Positions 1 to 12,200 of a stretch of DNA of 64,000 bases are shown piece after piece. The translations under genes were made by a program, and so were the position numbers. Position 1 is the first letter of the stretch. Each line of letters begins with the position of its first letter. The notes under the pieces are model-generated. The model was given only the letters and a program-made list of their open reading frames with translations, made no database searches and had not been told where the DNA came from. The stretch comes from Deltaproteobacteria bacterium (GTDB taxonomy: Bacteria > Myxococcota > XYA12-FULL-58-9): NCBI GenBank assembly GCA_016218825.1, contig JACRCV010000075.1, forward strand, positions 102,358-166,357. The letters run 5' to 3'.

Positions 1-97
1 CGGCGACGTCTTGCTGTCCGGGGGATTCAACACCGACGGCGGCAGCACGGTGACGCAGCCCCAGGCTCAGGGCGAGATCTACGTGCGGCGCCGCTGA
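1..97 (+). CDS. C-terminal end of a Kelch/galactose-oxidase-like repeat protein (partial)
   Basis: The window opens inside a gene read in the frame starting at base 2; 31 codons remain before a TGA at 95-97. The tail has the shape of a last Kelch blade: GDVLLSGGFN, a short Gly/Thr/Gln loop, then GEIYVRR, resembling the 'VLVxGG...AExYDP' pattern of Kelch motifs. Such proteins form beta-propellers and are often secreted in myxobacteria. The rest of the gene lies outside the window, so the family call rests on one motif. Confidence 0.5.
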   Translation, partial: GDVLLSGGFNTDGGSTVTQPQAQGEIYVRRR

Positions 98-183
98 TGC
101 GGCGCGGTCCATCACCCTTCGGGAAATGTCAAGCGTGACGGCGGCCCGACCCGCGATCGGCGCTCGCGAGGCCGCTTCTTTCT

Positions 184-213
184 TTGGAACGGCGCCGAAT
201 TCCCCAGTAGACT
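184..213 (+). promoter_or_regulatory. Candidate sigma-70-type promoter of the giant DUF11 gene
   Basis: TTGGAA at 184-189 and TAGACT at 208-213 are separated by 18 bp, which suits a housekeeping promoter. The predicted start site is near 220, about 20 bases before the ATG at 241. ACTTGGCG occurs twice downstream (211-218 and 230-237) and could be an operator or chance. Only GGCGGG directly abuts the ATG, so ribosome binding looks weak. Prediction by eye only. Confidence 0.35.
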
Positions 214-240
214 TGGCGCATTCGAGCTCCACTTGGCGGG

Positions 241-3200
241 ATGGAAACCACCGGTGCCGTGAAGGGCGATCTCGTCCATAGGGTCGTCGGGGGAAGGCTC
301 GTCCGGGTTTCGGTCCTCGGCGTTGCGGTGCTCGGCGCTGTCGCGCCCGCCTATGCCGACGTCGAAGGGACCGCCCCAGCCAAGGTGGGGAATTGGCGGC
401 TCTACGGCGGCCACTCGGCGCTCGGCGCCGCGCTGATGGTGCCCGGTCCGAGCCGCGCCGAGGTCAACAGCGTCTTGTTGCCGAGCGCGACCTCCGAGGT
501 CACCGATCTGCCTTACGACGCCGAGGTCGCGGCGGCCTATCTGTTCTGGAGCGGCTCGCTCACCTATCTCGACCGCTCCGGGCCGCCGGACCCGCCCGAC
601 CGCGAGGTCGACTTCACCGCCGCGGACGGTACGTTCTACAACGACTTGTCGGTCGACACCGACTACACCGGCTTTGGCCGCTGCGCGACGGTCGCGGGGT
701 TGGGGGGATTCTTCTATTGCCGGCGGGACGTGACCGACCTCATCCAGGCGCAAGGCCCGGGTAACGCCAACGGCATCTACAGCGTCGGGGACCTGCGGGC
801 CGATCCCGGCACGTTCGATCCGAGCGATCCGCAGTTCGTCAACTCGCAGGCCAAGTACGCCAACTGGTCGTTGGTGATCGTGTGGAAAGCGGCGAGCGAG
901 ACGGTGCGCCGCGACGTCGTGCTCTACGACGGCTTCTTGCGCCTCGACGAGGTCGTGCCGCGCGCGAACGATCCGACGCCGCTGGGGGTGTACAGCTTCA
1001 CGGTCGCCGACTTCGTGGTCGGCAGTCCGGCGCTCGGCCGCCTCACGGTGTTCGCCATGGAGGGAGATCGGCAGCTGGGCGTACCGCCGCAGGATCTGAC
1101 CGGGTGTCCGTCGTGCTGGGACGGCCTGTCGTTCCGTGCGCAGAGCGCCGCGAGCCCGACGATGCTCGCGAACGGCATGAACCCGCGTTACAACAGCTTC
1201 AACTCGTCCTCCGACGTCAGCACCGACATCGACACCTACTCGCTCGGCGGGCTCATCGGCACCGGGGACACGAGCGCGACCTTGACGATGTTGAGCGGCG
1301 ACGGCGCCGTCGACGTCGCCTACAACCAGGGGAACGGCGAGAGCTTCAACGTCGGCTGGGTCGTGATGACGATCGACACCTTGACGCCCAACTTCGCCGG
1401 CTCGCAGACCCGCAAGACGGTGCTGCCGGCGAACGCCGGCCCCGGGCAGCGGCTCTACTATCTGATCGACGTCGTGAACCAGGGCTCGGCGGCGGCGACC
1501 GGCGTCGTTGTCAAGGACAGCATCCCGGCCGGTAGCCGCTACCTCGCCGGCTCGACCCGGGTGAACGGGGTGCCGCGCGCCGACGTCGGCGGCACGAGCC
1601 CGCTCTTGGCAGGGCTGAGCCTGGGGACGATCGGCGACGCGCACAGCGGCGGCAACAGCCGCCAGGTGACCTTCGAGGTCGAGGTCGAGGCGGCGGCGTG
1701 CGGCGGCGTGGTCGACAACTACGCGACGGTGCTGTCGAACGAGACCGATCCGGTGACGCTCGGCCCGGCCCGGACGACGGTCTCGACCTCGGTGTTGGAC
1801 CCGCCGACCAAAGCGGTGGCCTTCGTCTCTGCGCCGCCGGTGGGCCCGGGCTCGACCTTCGCCTACACCATCGATCTCGGCAACTCGGGGTCGAGCGCGG
1901 CGTCCGGCGTCAAGGTCAGCGATCCGTTGCCGCCCTACGTCCGCGTCGCCAGCGTCCTCGCGACCAGCGGCGGCTGGAGCTTGAGCGGCAACACCTTGAC
2001 GGTCACCAACATCGACGTGCCGGCGAGCGGCAGCGCCCAGGTGGTGGTGGTCGGTCTCGTGCTCTCGGTCGCCGAGCTCCAGGCGGCCGGGGTCAGCGAA
2101 TCGAGCATCGACGGCCTGCTGGTCTCCAACCAGGCGACGGTGTCGGGCGGCTGCGCACCGGATCAGGTGACCGACGACCCCGAAAGCGGCGGTCTGCAGC
2201 CGACGACGTTCTCCCTGACCTACGCGCCGATCCTCGGCAGCTCGAGCAAGACCGGCGTCGATCTGAACGGCGGCGCGCTCGAGCCCGGCGACGTCATCCG
2301 CTACACGGTCACGGCGCGCAACACCGGCAACCGCGCCGTCGAGGTGGTGCTCACCGACGGCATCCCGGCGAACACCAGCTACGTGCCGGGCTCGACGAAG
2401 CTCGACGGGCTCTCGGTGCCCGACGTCGGCGGCACGAGCGCGCTCTTAGCCGGCTACTCGCTCGGGATCCTCGGGTACGTCGGTGACAACGATCGGGTCG
2501 TGAGCTTCGAGGTCAGCGTCCCGGCGCTGGCGGCGAACGGCGCGGTAGTCACCAATCAGGCGACGCTGTCGGTGCCGCAGGTGCCGGCGGCCGGCGTCCA
2601 GGTGAGCTCGGCGCCGCTCGTCGTCCGCGCCGCCCCCGACCTGTCCACGTCGACGAAGACGGTGCTCGATCAGACCGCGCCGTTCGGGGTCTACATCCCC
2701 GGTGATCTAGTCACCTACACCATCACCGTGGTGAACAGCGGCAATCGGCCGGCGACCAACGTCGCGGTGCAAGACGAGCTGCCGGTGGAGGTCGAGGTCA
2801 TCGCGGTGAGCGGCGGCGGCGTGGTCGGGGCCGGGAGCGTCAGCTGGCCGACGCGCGCGTCGCTCGCTGCCGGCGGCACGCTCACCTACACGATTCAGGC
2901 GCGCCTCGCGCCCCTGATCGACAACGGCGTCGTGGTGACGAACCTCGGTCGGATCGCGTGCGCCGAGCTCGTGGAGACCACGGTCAGCGCCGGCGTCACG
3001 ATCACCAGCGGCCCGCACCTCGCGGTGACGAAGATCGACGTGCACCCGTCGTCGCCGCCGCGCCCCGGTGACGGGGTCAGCTACCGCATTCGGATCGAGA
3101 ACGACGGCACCGCGATCGCCCGGGACCTGCAGGTCACCGACGATCTGGATGTGTCGCTGACCAACGTCAGCGCCCCGGGCGCGTCGGTCAGCGGCCGGCG

Positions 3201-6200
3201 GATCACGTGGAGCGCGGCGTCCGACGCCAGGCTCGCGAGCCTGTTGCCGGGGGCCGCGACCAGCATCGAGCTCGTCGTCAGCGCCGCGCTCTCGTCACCG
3301 CTCGCGAACGGCACCGTGGTCGCGAACCAGGCCGCGGTGGCGGCGCTCGGGATCGGCGCGATCCTCTCCGATGACCCCGACGTCGGCGGCAGCGCCGACC
3401 CGACGACCTTTGTCGTGGTGTCGCAAGCGACCTTGAGCTTCAGCAAGCGGGTCGAGGACCGCTCGCCGACGACGCCCTATCAGCCCGGGGATCGGGTGCG
3501 CTACACGTTGACGCTGACCGCGGGCGGTGACGCGCCGCTCACCGACGTGGTGGTCACCGACCCGGTCGACACCGCGCTCGGCAACGTCAGCGTCAGCGGT
3601 GGCTCGACGCGCGCCGGCGTCGTCACCTGGTCGGCGGCGACCGGCTCGCCTTCCCTCAGCCGTTTGAGCCCGGGTCAGGGCGCGTCCCTCGTCTTCGAGG
3701 CGGTGATCGGCGCCAACGTCGCCGACGCCACCGTGGTCTCGAACCAGGCGCAGGCGGCGAGCGTCGAGCTCGGGCAGGCGATCCTCTCCGACGGCGATGC
3801 GGCGGCCGCCGGCGCCCAGCCGACCCGCTTCCAGGTGGTGAGCAAACCCCGCCTGGCGCTGGTGAAGGCCGTGGCGTTGGTGGCCGACGCCAACGGCGAG
3901 TTCAACCCCGGCGACACCGTGGCCTACACCCTGACGCTCTCCAACCGCGGCACCGCGGCGGCGACCGGGGTCGTGCTGACCGACACCTTCGACGGGCGCT
4001 TGACGCTCACCGACGCCGCCGGGGGCGTCGCCAGCGGCAACCTCGTGACCTGGGCGTTCGTCGACGCGTTGGCGCCGGGCGCGTCGCGCACCGTGGTCCC
4101 GCAGCTGAAGATCGCGCGGCCGCTCGACAACGGCGTCGAGATTGGCAACCAGGGGGCGGTCTTGTGTGCCGAAGCGCCGGGTCCGGAGCCGTCGGACGAT
4201 CCGAGCTTGCCCGGCACCGCCGACGTCACCGTGTTCCGCATTCGCTCGCGCCCCGATTTCTCGCGAACCACGAAGACGGTGACCGACATCACCGGCGATC
4301 CACTGGTGACGCGGCCGGGCGACAGGCTGGCGTACACCGTGGTCGTCGAGAACAGCGGCGACGCGGACGCCGATCTGGTGGTGGTCGAGGACCCGCTGTC
4401 CCCGGAGGTGACCGTCGCCGTTCCCGCCAACGCGCGCCTCGACGGCAATCGGTTGCTATGGGACGTGTCGACCGAGCCGGCGTTGGCGCGGCTGGCCGCC
4501 GGCGCCGCGAAGACGCTGACCTTCGAGGCGACGGTGAACAGCCCGCTGGCGAACGGCACCCGGGTGGCGAACCAGGCGGCGGTGCACAGCGACGAGGTGG
4601 CGCTCGCGGCGCTCTCGGACGATCCGGCGACCGCGGCCGTCGACGACGAGACCGTGGTCAACGTCGTCAGCACCGCGGATCTCGGCGCCTCGACCAAGAC
4701 CGTGACCTCGCTGACCGGGGTGCCGATCGTGAGCGCGCGGCCCAACACCACGGTGCGCTACACCATCACCGTGGTGAGCCGCGGCGACGCGCCGGCCACG
4801 AACGTCGTCGTCAACGACGCGGTGCACAGCGCCCTCGACATCGTCAGCGCCCCGGGCGGCAGCATCGACGCCGGCGCCCACGCCATTCGCTTTGCCGCCG
4901 ACACCACCCCGGCGTTGGCGTCGCTCGCGCCCGGGGCCAACGTGGTGTTGACCTTCGACGCCCGCCTGCAGACGCCGCTCGATGACGGCCTGGTGATCGC
5001 CAACCAGGGCTCGATCAGCGCCGCCGGGATCGCGGCGCCGGTGTTGACCGACGCCAACCCGACGACGCTCGCCAAAGAGGAGACCCTGCTGACGGTCACC
5101 GCGAGCCCGGACCTGTCGGGGTGCACCGCGGTCTTCGTGAACCCCGGCACCGGGCAGGTGTTGAGCGCGGCGCGGCCGGGGGACGCGGTGCGGATGCTGA
5201 TCACCCTGGTGAACCGCGGCGACGGCATCGCGCGCGGCGTGCGGGTGACCGACACCGTCGACCTGAGCCTATTGACCAACGTGACGGTGCGCGACGGCGG
5301 CGCGCTCGCCGGCAACGTGGCGAGCTTCAGCGTCGCCGAGGTCCGCCCCGGGACCGACGTGCAGTTGCGGATCGACGCCCGTTTGCGGTCGCCGCTCGAT
5401 CCGACGACGCTCGTGAACCAGGCCGCGGTGCTGCTCGGCAGCGCCGGCGCGATCCTCACCGACGATCCGGCGCAGCCGGGGACGGCCGACCCAACGCGGC
5501 TGCCGATCCTCAGCGCCGCGACCCTCGATCTGTCCACCAAGGACGTCGTGACCGCGGTGGGCGGCGGCATCGCCGGGCCCGGCGAAACCATCACCTACAG
5601 CATCGACGTGCGGAACACCGGCGACGCCAACGCCCACGACGTCGTGCTGACCGACGCTCTGAGCACGGATCTGGAGCTCGTCGCCGCCAGCGGCAACGGC
5701 GTCTACGATCCGGCGAGCCGGAAGGTCGTCTGGAGCGCGCCGCTCGTCGCCGGCGGCGGCCACCTCGTGCTCACGGTGACCGCGCGGGTCCAGGCGACCA
5801 CCCCGAACGGGCGGGTGATCGAGAACCGGGGTGAGCTCGCCGGGCAGGGCCTGCCGCTCGTGTACACCGACGATCGACTCACCGGGACTCCGGACTCGCC
5901 GACACGGGTCACGGTGCGTGCGCTGCCGAGCTTCTCGGTGTTCCAGAAGGTCGTCGAGCTCCTGGATCAGCAGACGCCGGGTCGGTTGGCGCCCGGCGAT
6001 CGGCTGCGTTACACGCTGATCCTGCAGAACAAGGGCAACGCCGCGGCGACCAACGTCGAGGTGCGGGATCTGATCGACCCGACGCTCCTGACCGAGCTGT
6101 CGCCGGTCACGCCGTTCACGGTCGTCGGCAACGAGGTGGTCTTCGATGCCGCGACTGTGCCGGCGCTGGCCCTGGTCGCTCCGGAGCAGCGCCTCGAGGT

Positions 6201-9200
6201 GGTGTTCGAGGCCAGGGTCGTCGCCAACGTCGCCGACAGCACGCCGATCGCCAACCAGGCGTTCGTGAGCAGCGCCGAGGTCGAGGGCGCCACCTCGAGC
6301 GATGACCCGGCGACGTCGGCGCCTCAGGACGCGACCACGGTCACCGTGCGCTATCCGCAGCTCGAGCTCGTCAAGAGCGTGCGCGATCTGAACGGCGGCG
6401 AGGTGTGGCCGGGTGACAGTCTGGCGTTCACGATCTCGGTCAAGAACCGGGGGAGCGTGACCGCCTCCGACGTCGTGGTCAGCGACGCTCTGACGCCGGA
6501 GGCCGTGTCGCTCCTCACCGCCATCGATGCGCCCGGGGCGACGCACAGCGGCCAGACCTACAAATGGACGCTCCGGGAGCTCGCGGCCGGCGCGGTTGCG
6601 ACCGTGGGGCTCGACGCCCGCGTCGCCGAAAACGCGACCCACGGTGCGAGCGCGACCAACCGCGCGAGCGCCAAGCCCAACGGGGCCCCCGAGGCCACGA
6701 GCAACGTGGTGTCGTTTGCGGTCGTGTCGCTGCCGCGCCTCGAGGACGCCACGCTCATCGTCAGCAGCGCGTCGCGGCGGGTCGCGCCGGAAGAGATCCT
6801 GACGTACACCTTCGTGATCCCGAACAAGGGCCAGGCGGCGGCGACCGACGTCGTCGTGACGGACGCCCTCGATCCGACGCTCGAGATCATCGCGCTCAGT
6901 GACGGCGGGATCGCGAGCAGTCAAAGCGCGTCGTGGCGGCTCGGCTCGATCGGGGTGGGCGAGACCAGGCGCTTGGAGCTGCAGGCCCGGGTGCGCGCCG
7001 ACGCCGCCGACGGCGTCACCATCGCCAACCAAGGTTTCATCACCGCGCGCCAGATCTCCGGGCCGCTGCCGACCGACGATCCGGGCACGGTCGCCCCCGA
7101 TGACCCGACCACGGTCGCGGTCGTCGCCCGACCGGCGCTGGCAAAGAGCACGCTGCAGGCGACCGATCTGAACGGTGGGGTCGCGGCCGCCGGCGATCGG
7201 ATCCGCTACGAGCTGGTGGTGCACAACACCGGCACCATCCGGGCGACCGGCGTGGGCGTCCGCCTGGCGTTGCCGCCGTACACCGGCTACGTCGCCGGCA
7301 GCACGCAGCTGAACGGCGTCGCGATCCCGGACGCCGGCGGTCAGGCACCGGTGCTCGCCGGTGTGCCGCTGCAGTCGGGGCGGGGTGACGCGGCGCCCGG
7401 GGTCGTGCTCGCCGATGACCTCAAGGCGCCGCAGGACGAGCTGGCGGTGCTGAGCTTCGAGGTCCAGCTCGATCCGCGGGTCCTGCCCGGGGTGGTGATC
7501 TCGGCCCAGGCCGAGATCAGCTGCGCCGAGCTGCCGCTGGTGCTCAGCGACAACCCGGCGACCGACTCGGTCTCGGGAGATCCGACGCTCGTGGTCGTGG
7601 GCGGCGGCGCCGAGCTCGTGGTGACCAAGAGCGTCGAGCTGTTGCGCGACCTGCCGCCAAACGGCCGCGCCGACGTCGGCGACCGGCTGCGCTACGTGCT
7701 GTCGGTGACGAACGGCGGCGACGGGACGGCGGCGGCGACCGTCCTCGTGGATCGCTTGCCGGCGACCCTGTCGGTGCCGACCGCGGCGTTGGCGCTCCAG
7801 GGCAGGTCGCTGACGGTAGCGGCGGGGGATGACGACGGCGAGATCAGCGCCGACGGGGTCGTGACCGTTCGGCTCGGTGAGCTGGCGCGCGGCCAGGGGC
7901 AACGGGTGGTGGTCGACGCCGACATCGGCAGCGGCCCCGTGGTGGTCAATCAGGCGGAGGTGACGAGCGGCAGCACCACCTGGCTCTCCGACGCCGACCC
8001 GATGCTCGCCGGGATCCAGGCGACGGTGACCGTGGTCGACAGCGCCACACCGCTGTTGGATCTGAGCCTGACCGCGAACGACGAGAACGGCGGGGTCGTC
8101 GAGGCGTCGGACAAGATCGCCTTCGCGCTCGAGGTCGTGAACCGGGGCGCGACCGCGGTCCACGACGTCATCCTCGAGGCGCGCCGCCCGACGCTGACGG
8201 CGGCGCCGGTCGTGGCCGCGTCCGAGCGAGCAACGCTCACGAGCGCTGACCCGCCAGCCTGGACTTTGTCCACCCTCGGGCCCGGCGAGCGGGTGCGGCT
8301 GAGCTTCGAGAGCACCGTCAACCCGGACGCGACAAGCGGCGACGTGGTCGCCACCGGGGCCGAGGCGACCCTCACCGGCGCCAGCTTCGCGAGCCCCGAC
8401 GTGGAGTTGATGGTGGGAGGCGGCGTCGGCACCGGCGGCTTCTCGGGGCGGATCTTCCGCGACCACGGCGTCAAGGACGGGGTGTACACCGAGGGCCAAG
8501 ACGAGGCGCTCACGGGTTTCTCGGTGCTGCTCGTCCCTGAGAGTCGGCTCGGGGCGGCGGACAGCGACGCTGAGCCGTCGACCCTGGCGGTGCGCAGCAT
8601 CGGCGTCGGCCGTGACGGCAAGTATCGGCTGGTCGGCGTTCCGGTGGGCCGCTATCAGCTATGGGCCGCGGCGGCAGACGGGGCGATGTTCGCCGCCAGC
8701 CCGACGTTGGCGGCGAGAGGCGGCAGTGGTCAAACCTACGACCTCGCCGTCGATCCGAGCGGCATCGTGTACCAGGAGGTCGACGGCGCGGCGTTGCCGG
8801 TGGCCGGGGCGCGGGTCTTCCTGGTCGACTTCGACACCGGGCAGGATCTGCCGCGCACCGCGATGTTCGGTGGCCAGCAAGGGCAGGTGACCACCGGCCA
8901 GGGGTTCTACCGCTTCGACGTTCGGGCGTCGGCGCTGCCGCGTCGGCTCTACATTCGAATCGAGCCGCCGTCGGCGAGCTTCGTCTTTCCGTCGGTGGTG
9001 TTCCCGCCCGAAGGTGTCAGCGCCGATAGCCGCTGGGGAAGCCCGGCGACCGCCGACGCCGGCGGTCGCATCGTGCCGTCGGACATCCCCGATCTGACCG
9101 CGGACCACCGCTACTTCCTGCGCTTCGATCTGGACGCCGGCTCGCCGAACTACACCAACAACCACATTCCGATCGACCGGCTCGATCAGCACATCAAGCT

Positions 9201-12200
9201 CGTAAAGCAGGCGTCACGGCGCACGGCGCAGATCGGCGAGATCGTGACTTACAGCGTCCGCATCACCAACCCCCTCGATCGGGAGTTCGTGATCGACGAC
9301 GCCGGCCAAGGCGGGGTGTGGCTCGTCGACGACTTCCCGGAAGGCATGCAGTGGGCGCGCGACGAGGCCAGCGTCGTGACGACGATCGCCGGCGGCGCGA
9401 GCGAACCGCGGCGCCTGGGAGTGCGGTCGCGGTCCGGCAAGACCATCGTCTTCCAGGCGCTGTCGCTGCCGGCCCGTTCGGTGGTCACGGTTCGGTACTA
9501 CGCGGTGGTCGGGGTGCGCGCCAAGGGCGAGCAGACCAACCGCGCCCGCTTGGTGGACGCCGGCAACGTTCGGATCTCCAACGAAGCGTCGGCGACCGTG
9601 CGGATCGTCGCCGATCCGATCTTCGATCAGGGCACGGTGCTGGGCCGGGTCTTCTGTGACGACGGCAATGGTGCGATCGACGCCGCCGAGCTCGGGTTGC
9701 CGGGAGCGCGGGTGTACCTCGACAACGGCTACTACGTCGACACCGACATCGAAGGGAAGTTCCACTTCCGGGGTGTCGATCCGGGCCGTCACCTCATCAA
9801 GATCGACCTGAACTCGACGCCGCCGGGGACGACGCCGGCGACCGACGTCCGCCGCGACTTCTACGTCTCTCGGGGTTTGCTCGCGAAGATCAACTTCGGC
9901 CTGCGGTGCGCGTGGAGCGCGGCCCGCCCGACCGAGGTGACCCTGAAGACGCCGCCGCCGCCGGCGCCGGCAGGGCAAAGCGTGGTGTTGATGGTCGACC
10001 GGCTGCAGCCGGGCATCGCGCTCGACGGCGCGGCCCAGGCGTTGCCGCTCGTCGACGCGGTGCTCACCGCGGTGGGCGACGCGCCCGACTTAGTGACCGC
10101 CGGCGTTGAGGTGCCGGGCCCGACGGCGCTGGTGTGGCACACGCAGGTGGCGGACGCGGTCCGGATCGTCCGCTGGGAGATCTCGGTGTTCGCCGACGAC
10201 GGGCGCGAGGTGTGGCGGGTCGGGGGCGACGGCCGGCCGCCGGCGCGGATCCCTTGGCAGATCCTGCCGGCGGATCAACCCCTGACGCCCGGTGCGAGCT
10301 ACACCTACCGCATCGCGGCGCAAACAGTCGAAGGCGACCTGGGCGAAGGGCGGTGGCGCCAGCTCTCGTATCAGCTCGGCGGCGCGACCCCGGCCGCCGC
10401 CGCGGCGCCCACGGTGTGGAACGGCTTGATGTTCGAGCCGGACAGCGACACGCCGACGACCCTGGCGAAGGATCGGGTGCGCGAGCTGGTCACGGCGCTG
10501 CGAAAACAGGGCCCGCTGCCGGCGCTGACCCTCGAGGCCCACACCTACTTCAACGCCCAGCGCAGCGCCAACCTGCTGCTCAGTCAGCGGCAGGCAGTGG
10601 CGCTGCGGGCGCTGCTGGTGGCGGCAGGCTATCCCGAGGTCAAGATCCGCGCCGTCGGCAAGGGTGACACCGAGCCGCTGGCGCCGAGCGTCACCCGCAA
10701 GGCGCGCGAGCTCAATCGGCGCGTCGTCTTGAAGACCGAGCAGCCGGTCGTGGTCAGAGCGGCGCCGCCGCCGGCGCCCGAGTATGCCGGGGTCGCGATC
10801 GTGAACGGTGAGGCGCAGATCCTCGACGAACAGCGTTTCGAGCGCGAGCTGCCGGTGGATGTAGGGACGGCGGTGCGCATCGACCTGCGGCAGCAAAACG
10901 GGCGCCGGGTCCGGGTCACGCGCGTCTACCCGTTCGCCCAGGTCGCGTCCGGTGACCGGCCAAGCGTCACGCTCGAGGTCGCCGGGAGCGTGACCGACGG
11001 CAGCCTCCGCATAGGGTCGGACACCGTGCCGCTGGCGCTGGCCGTCGCCAGCTGCGACCTCGAGAATGGGGCGCTGGGCTTAAGCGCGACCGGGCTCGAG
11101 CCGCCGGCGCGCTTCAAGGTCCGGGCGGCGGTGCCGCTGCGATCGTGGCTGGTCCGGATCCTCAACCCGGAGGGCACGGTCTTGAACGATCTCTCGGGCG
11201 AGGGTGATCCGCCCGAGATCGTGACCTGGAACGGTCGGAGCAACGCCGACGCGGTGGTCGTTCGACCCGCGACCTACAGCTACCGGTGCCTCCTCACCGA
11301 TCTGGACGGCAACCGGGTGGTCTCGGCGCGGCGGCCGATCATGGTGGGCGGGGCCGGTGCCAAGCCGACGTACGCGAAGACGCTGCGCGGCGAGCTCTAT
11401 CCGCGGGCCGAGGGTCTCCAAGCCGAGGTGCTCCGGGAGCTCGACCTGGCGGCGGCGGCGGCAAGTGGCGTTGCCGGCGCGCGGCTGCGGGTCGAGGTCC
11501 ACGACACCGCGGCGGGAGGCAAGCTGCAGGCGCAGATCCGCACTGCCCGGCTCGCGGCCGCGTTCAAGGCCGCCCTCGTGGCGCGCGGCGTCGCCGAGTC
11601 GAGCATCGACGCGGTCGCGGTGGGCGGCGCCAAGCCGTTGATGGCGGGCGCCGGGCGGCGCGCCGACGAGATGAACCGGCGCGTCTCGATCGAGGTGGTC
11701 GCTGCGGCTGCGCCTGAGCTCTTGGCGATCGTCGAGACCCCGGCGGCGCCGCACGCCAAGGTCGCCGGCACCGCGCTGCCGGTGGACGCGAGCGGCACCT
11801 TCGCCGGCACCGTCGTCGTCGACCCGGACGCGGTGCTGCTCGTCGATCTATTGGCCGCCGACGGTCGCAGCGGCCTGTTCAACGTCCCGATCTTCGACGG
11901 CAAGCCGCTCGGCGCCGCGGTCACCGAGATCCCGCAAGGCCGGCGGCCGAAGGAGGGTGAGCCGAGGATCGGCAGCGATCCGGCGAGTCTGCGCGCGCCG
12001 CAGACGGAGCTCCCGGAGCCGGTGGCCGCGGCACCGGCAAGCGGCGCGGCGGCGGACAACCTCCCGGTCGAGTTCCACGAGAGCCTCACCGACGACGGGG
12101 GGGTGGACGCCGTGGTCGGCTGGCGGCCGGCGATGCCGACCCCGCATTTGGCGCCGCCGAACGGCCCGCCGCGACTGGTGGAGGCGAACGGCCCGCCGCG

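Noticed and set aside
5269..8499. Long open frame on the minus strand opposite the giant gene
   Set aside because: Low-complexity Arg/His/Asp/Gly-rich translation produced by high GC on the strand opposite a real gene; no start context or known motif. The same applies to long opposing frames near 22453-25323, 44879-47431 and 58212-61061.
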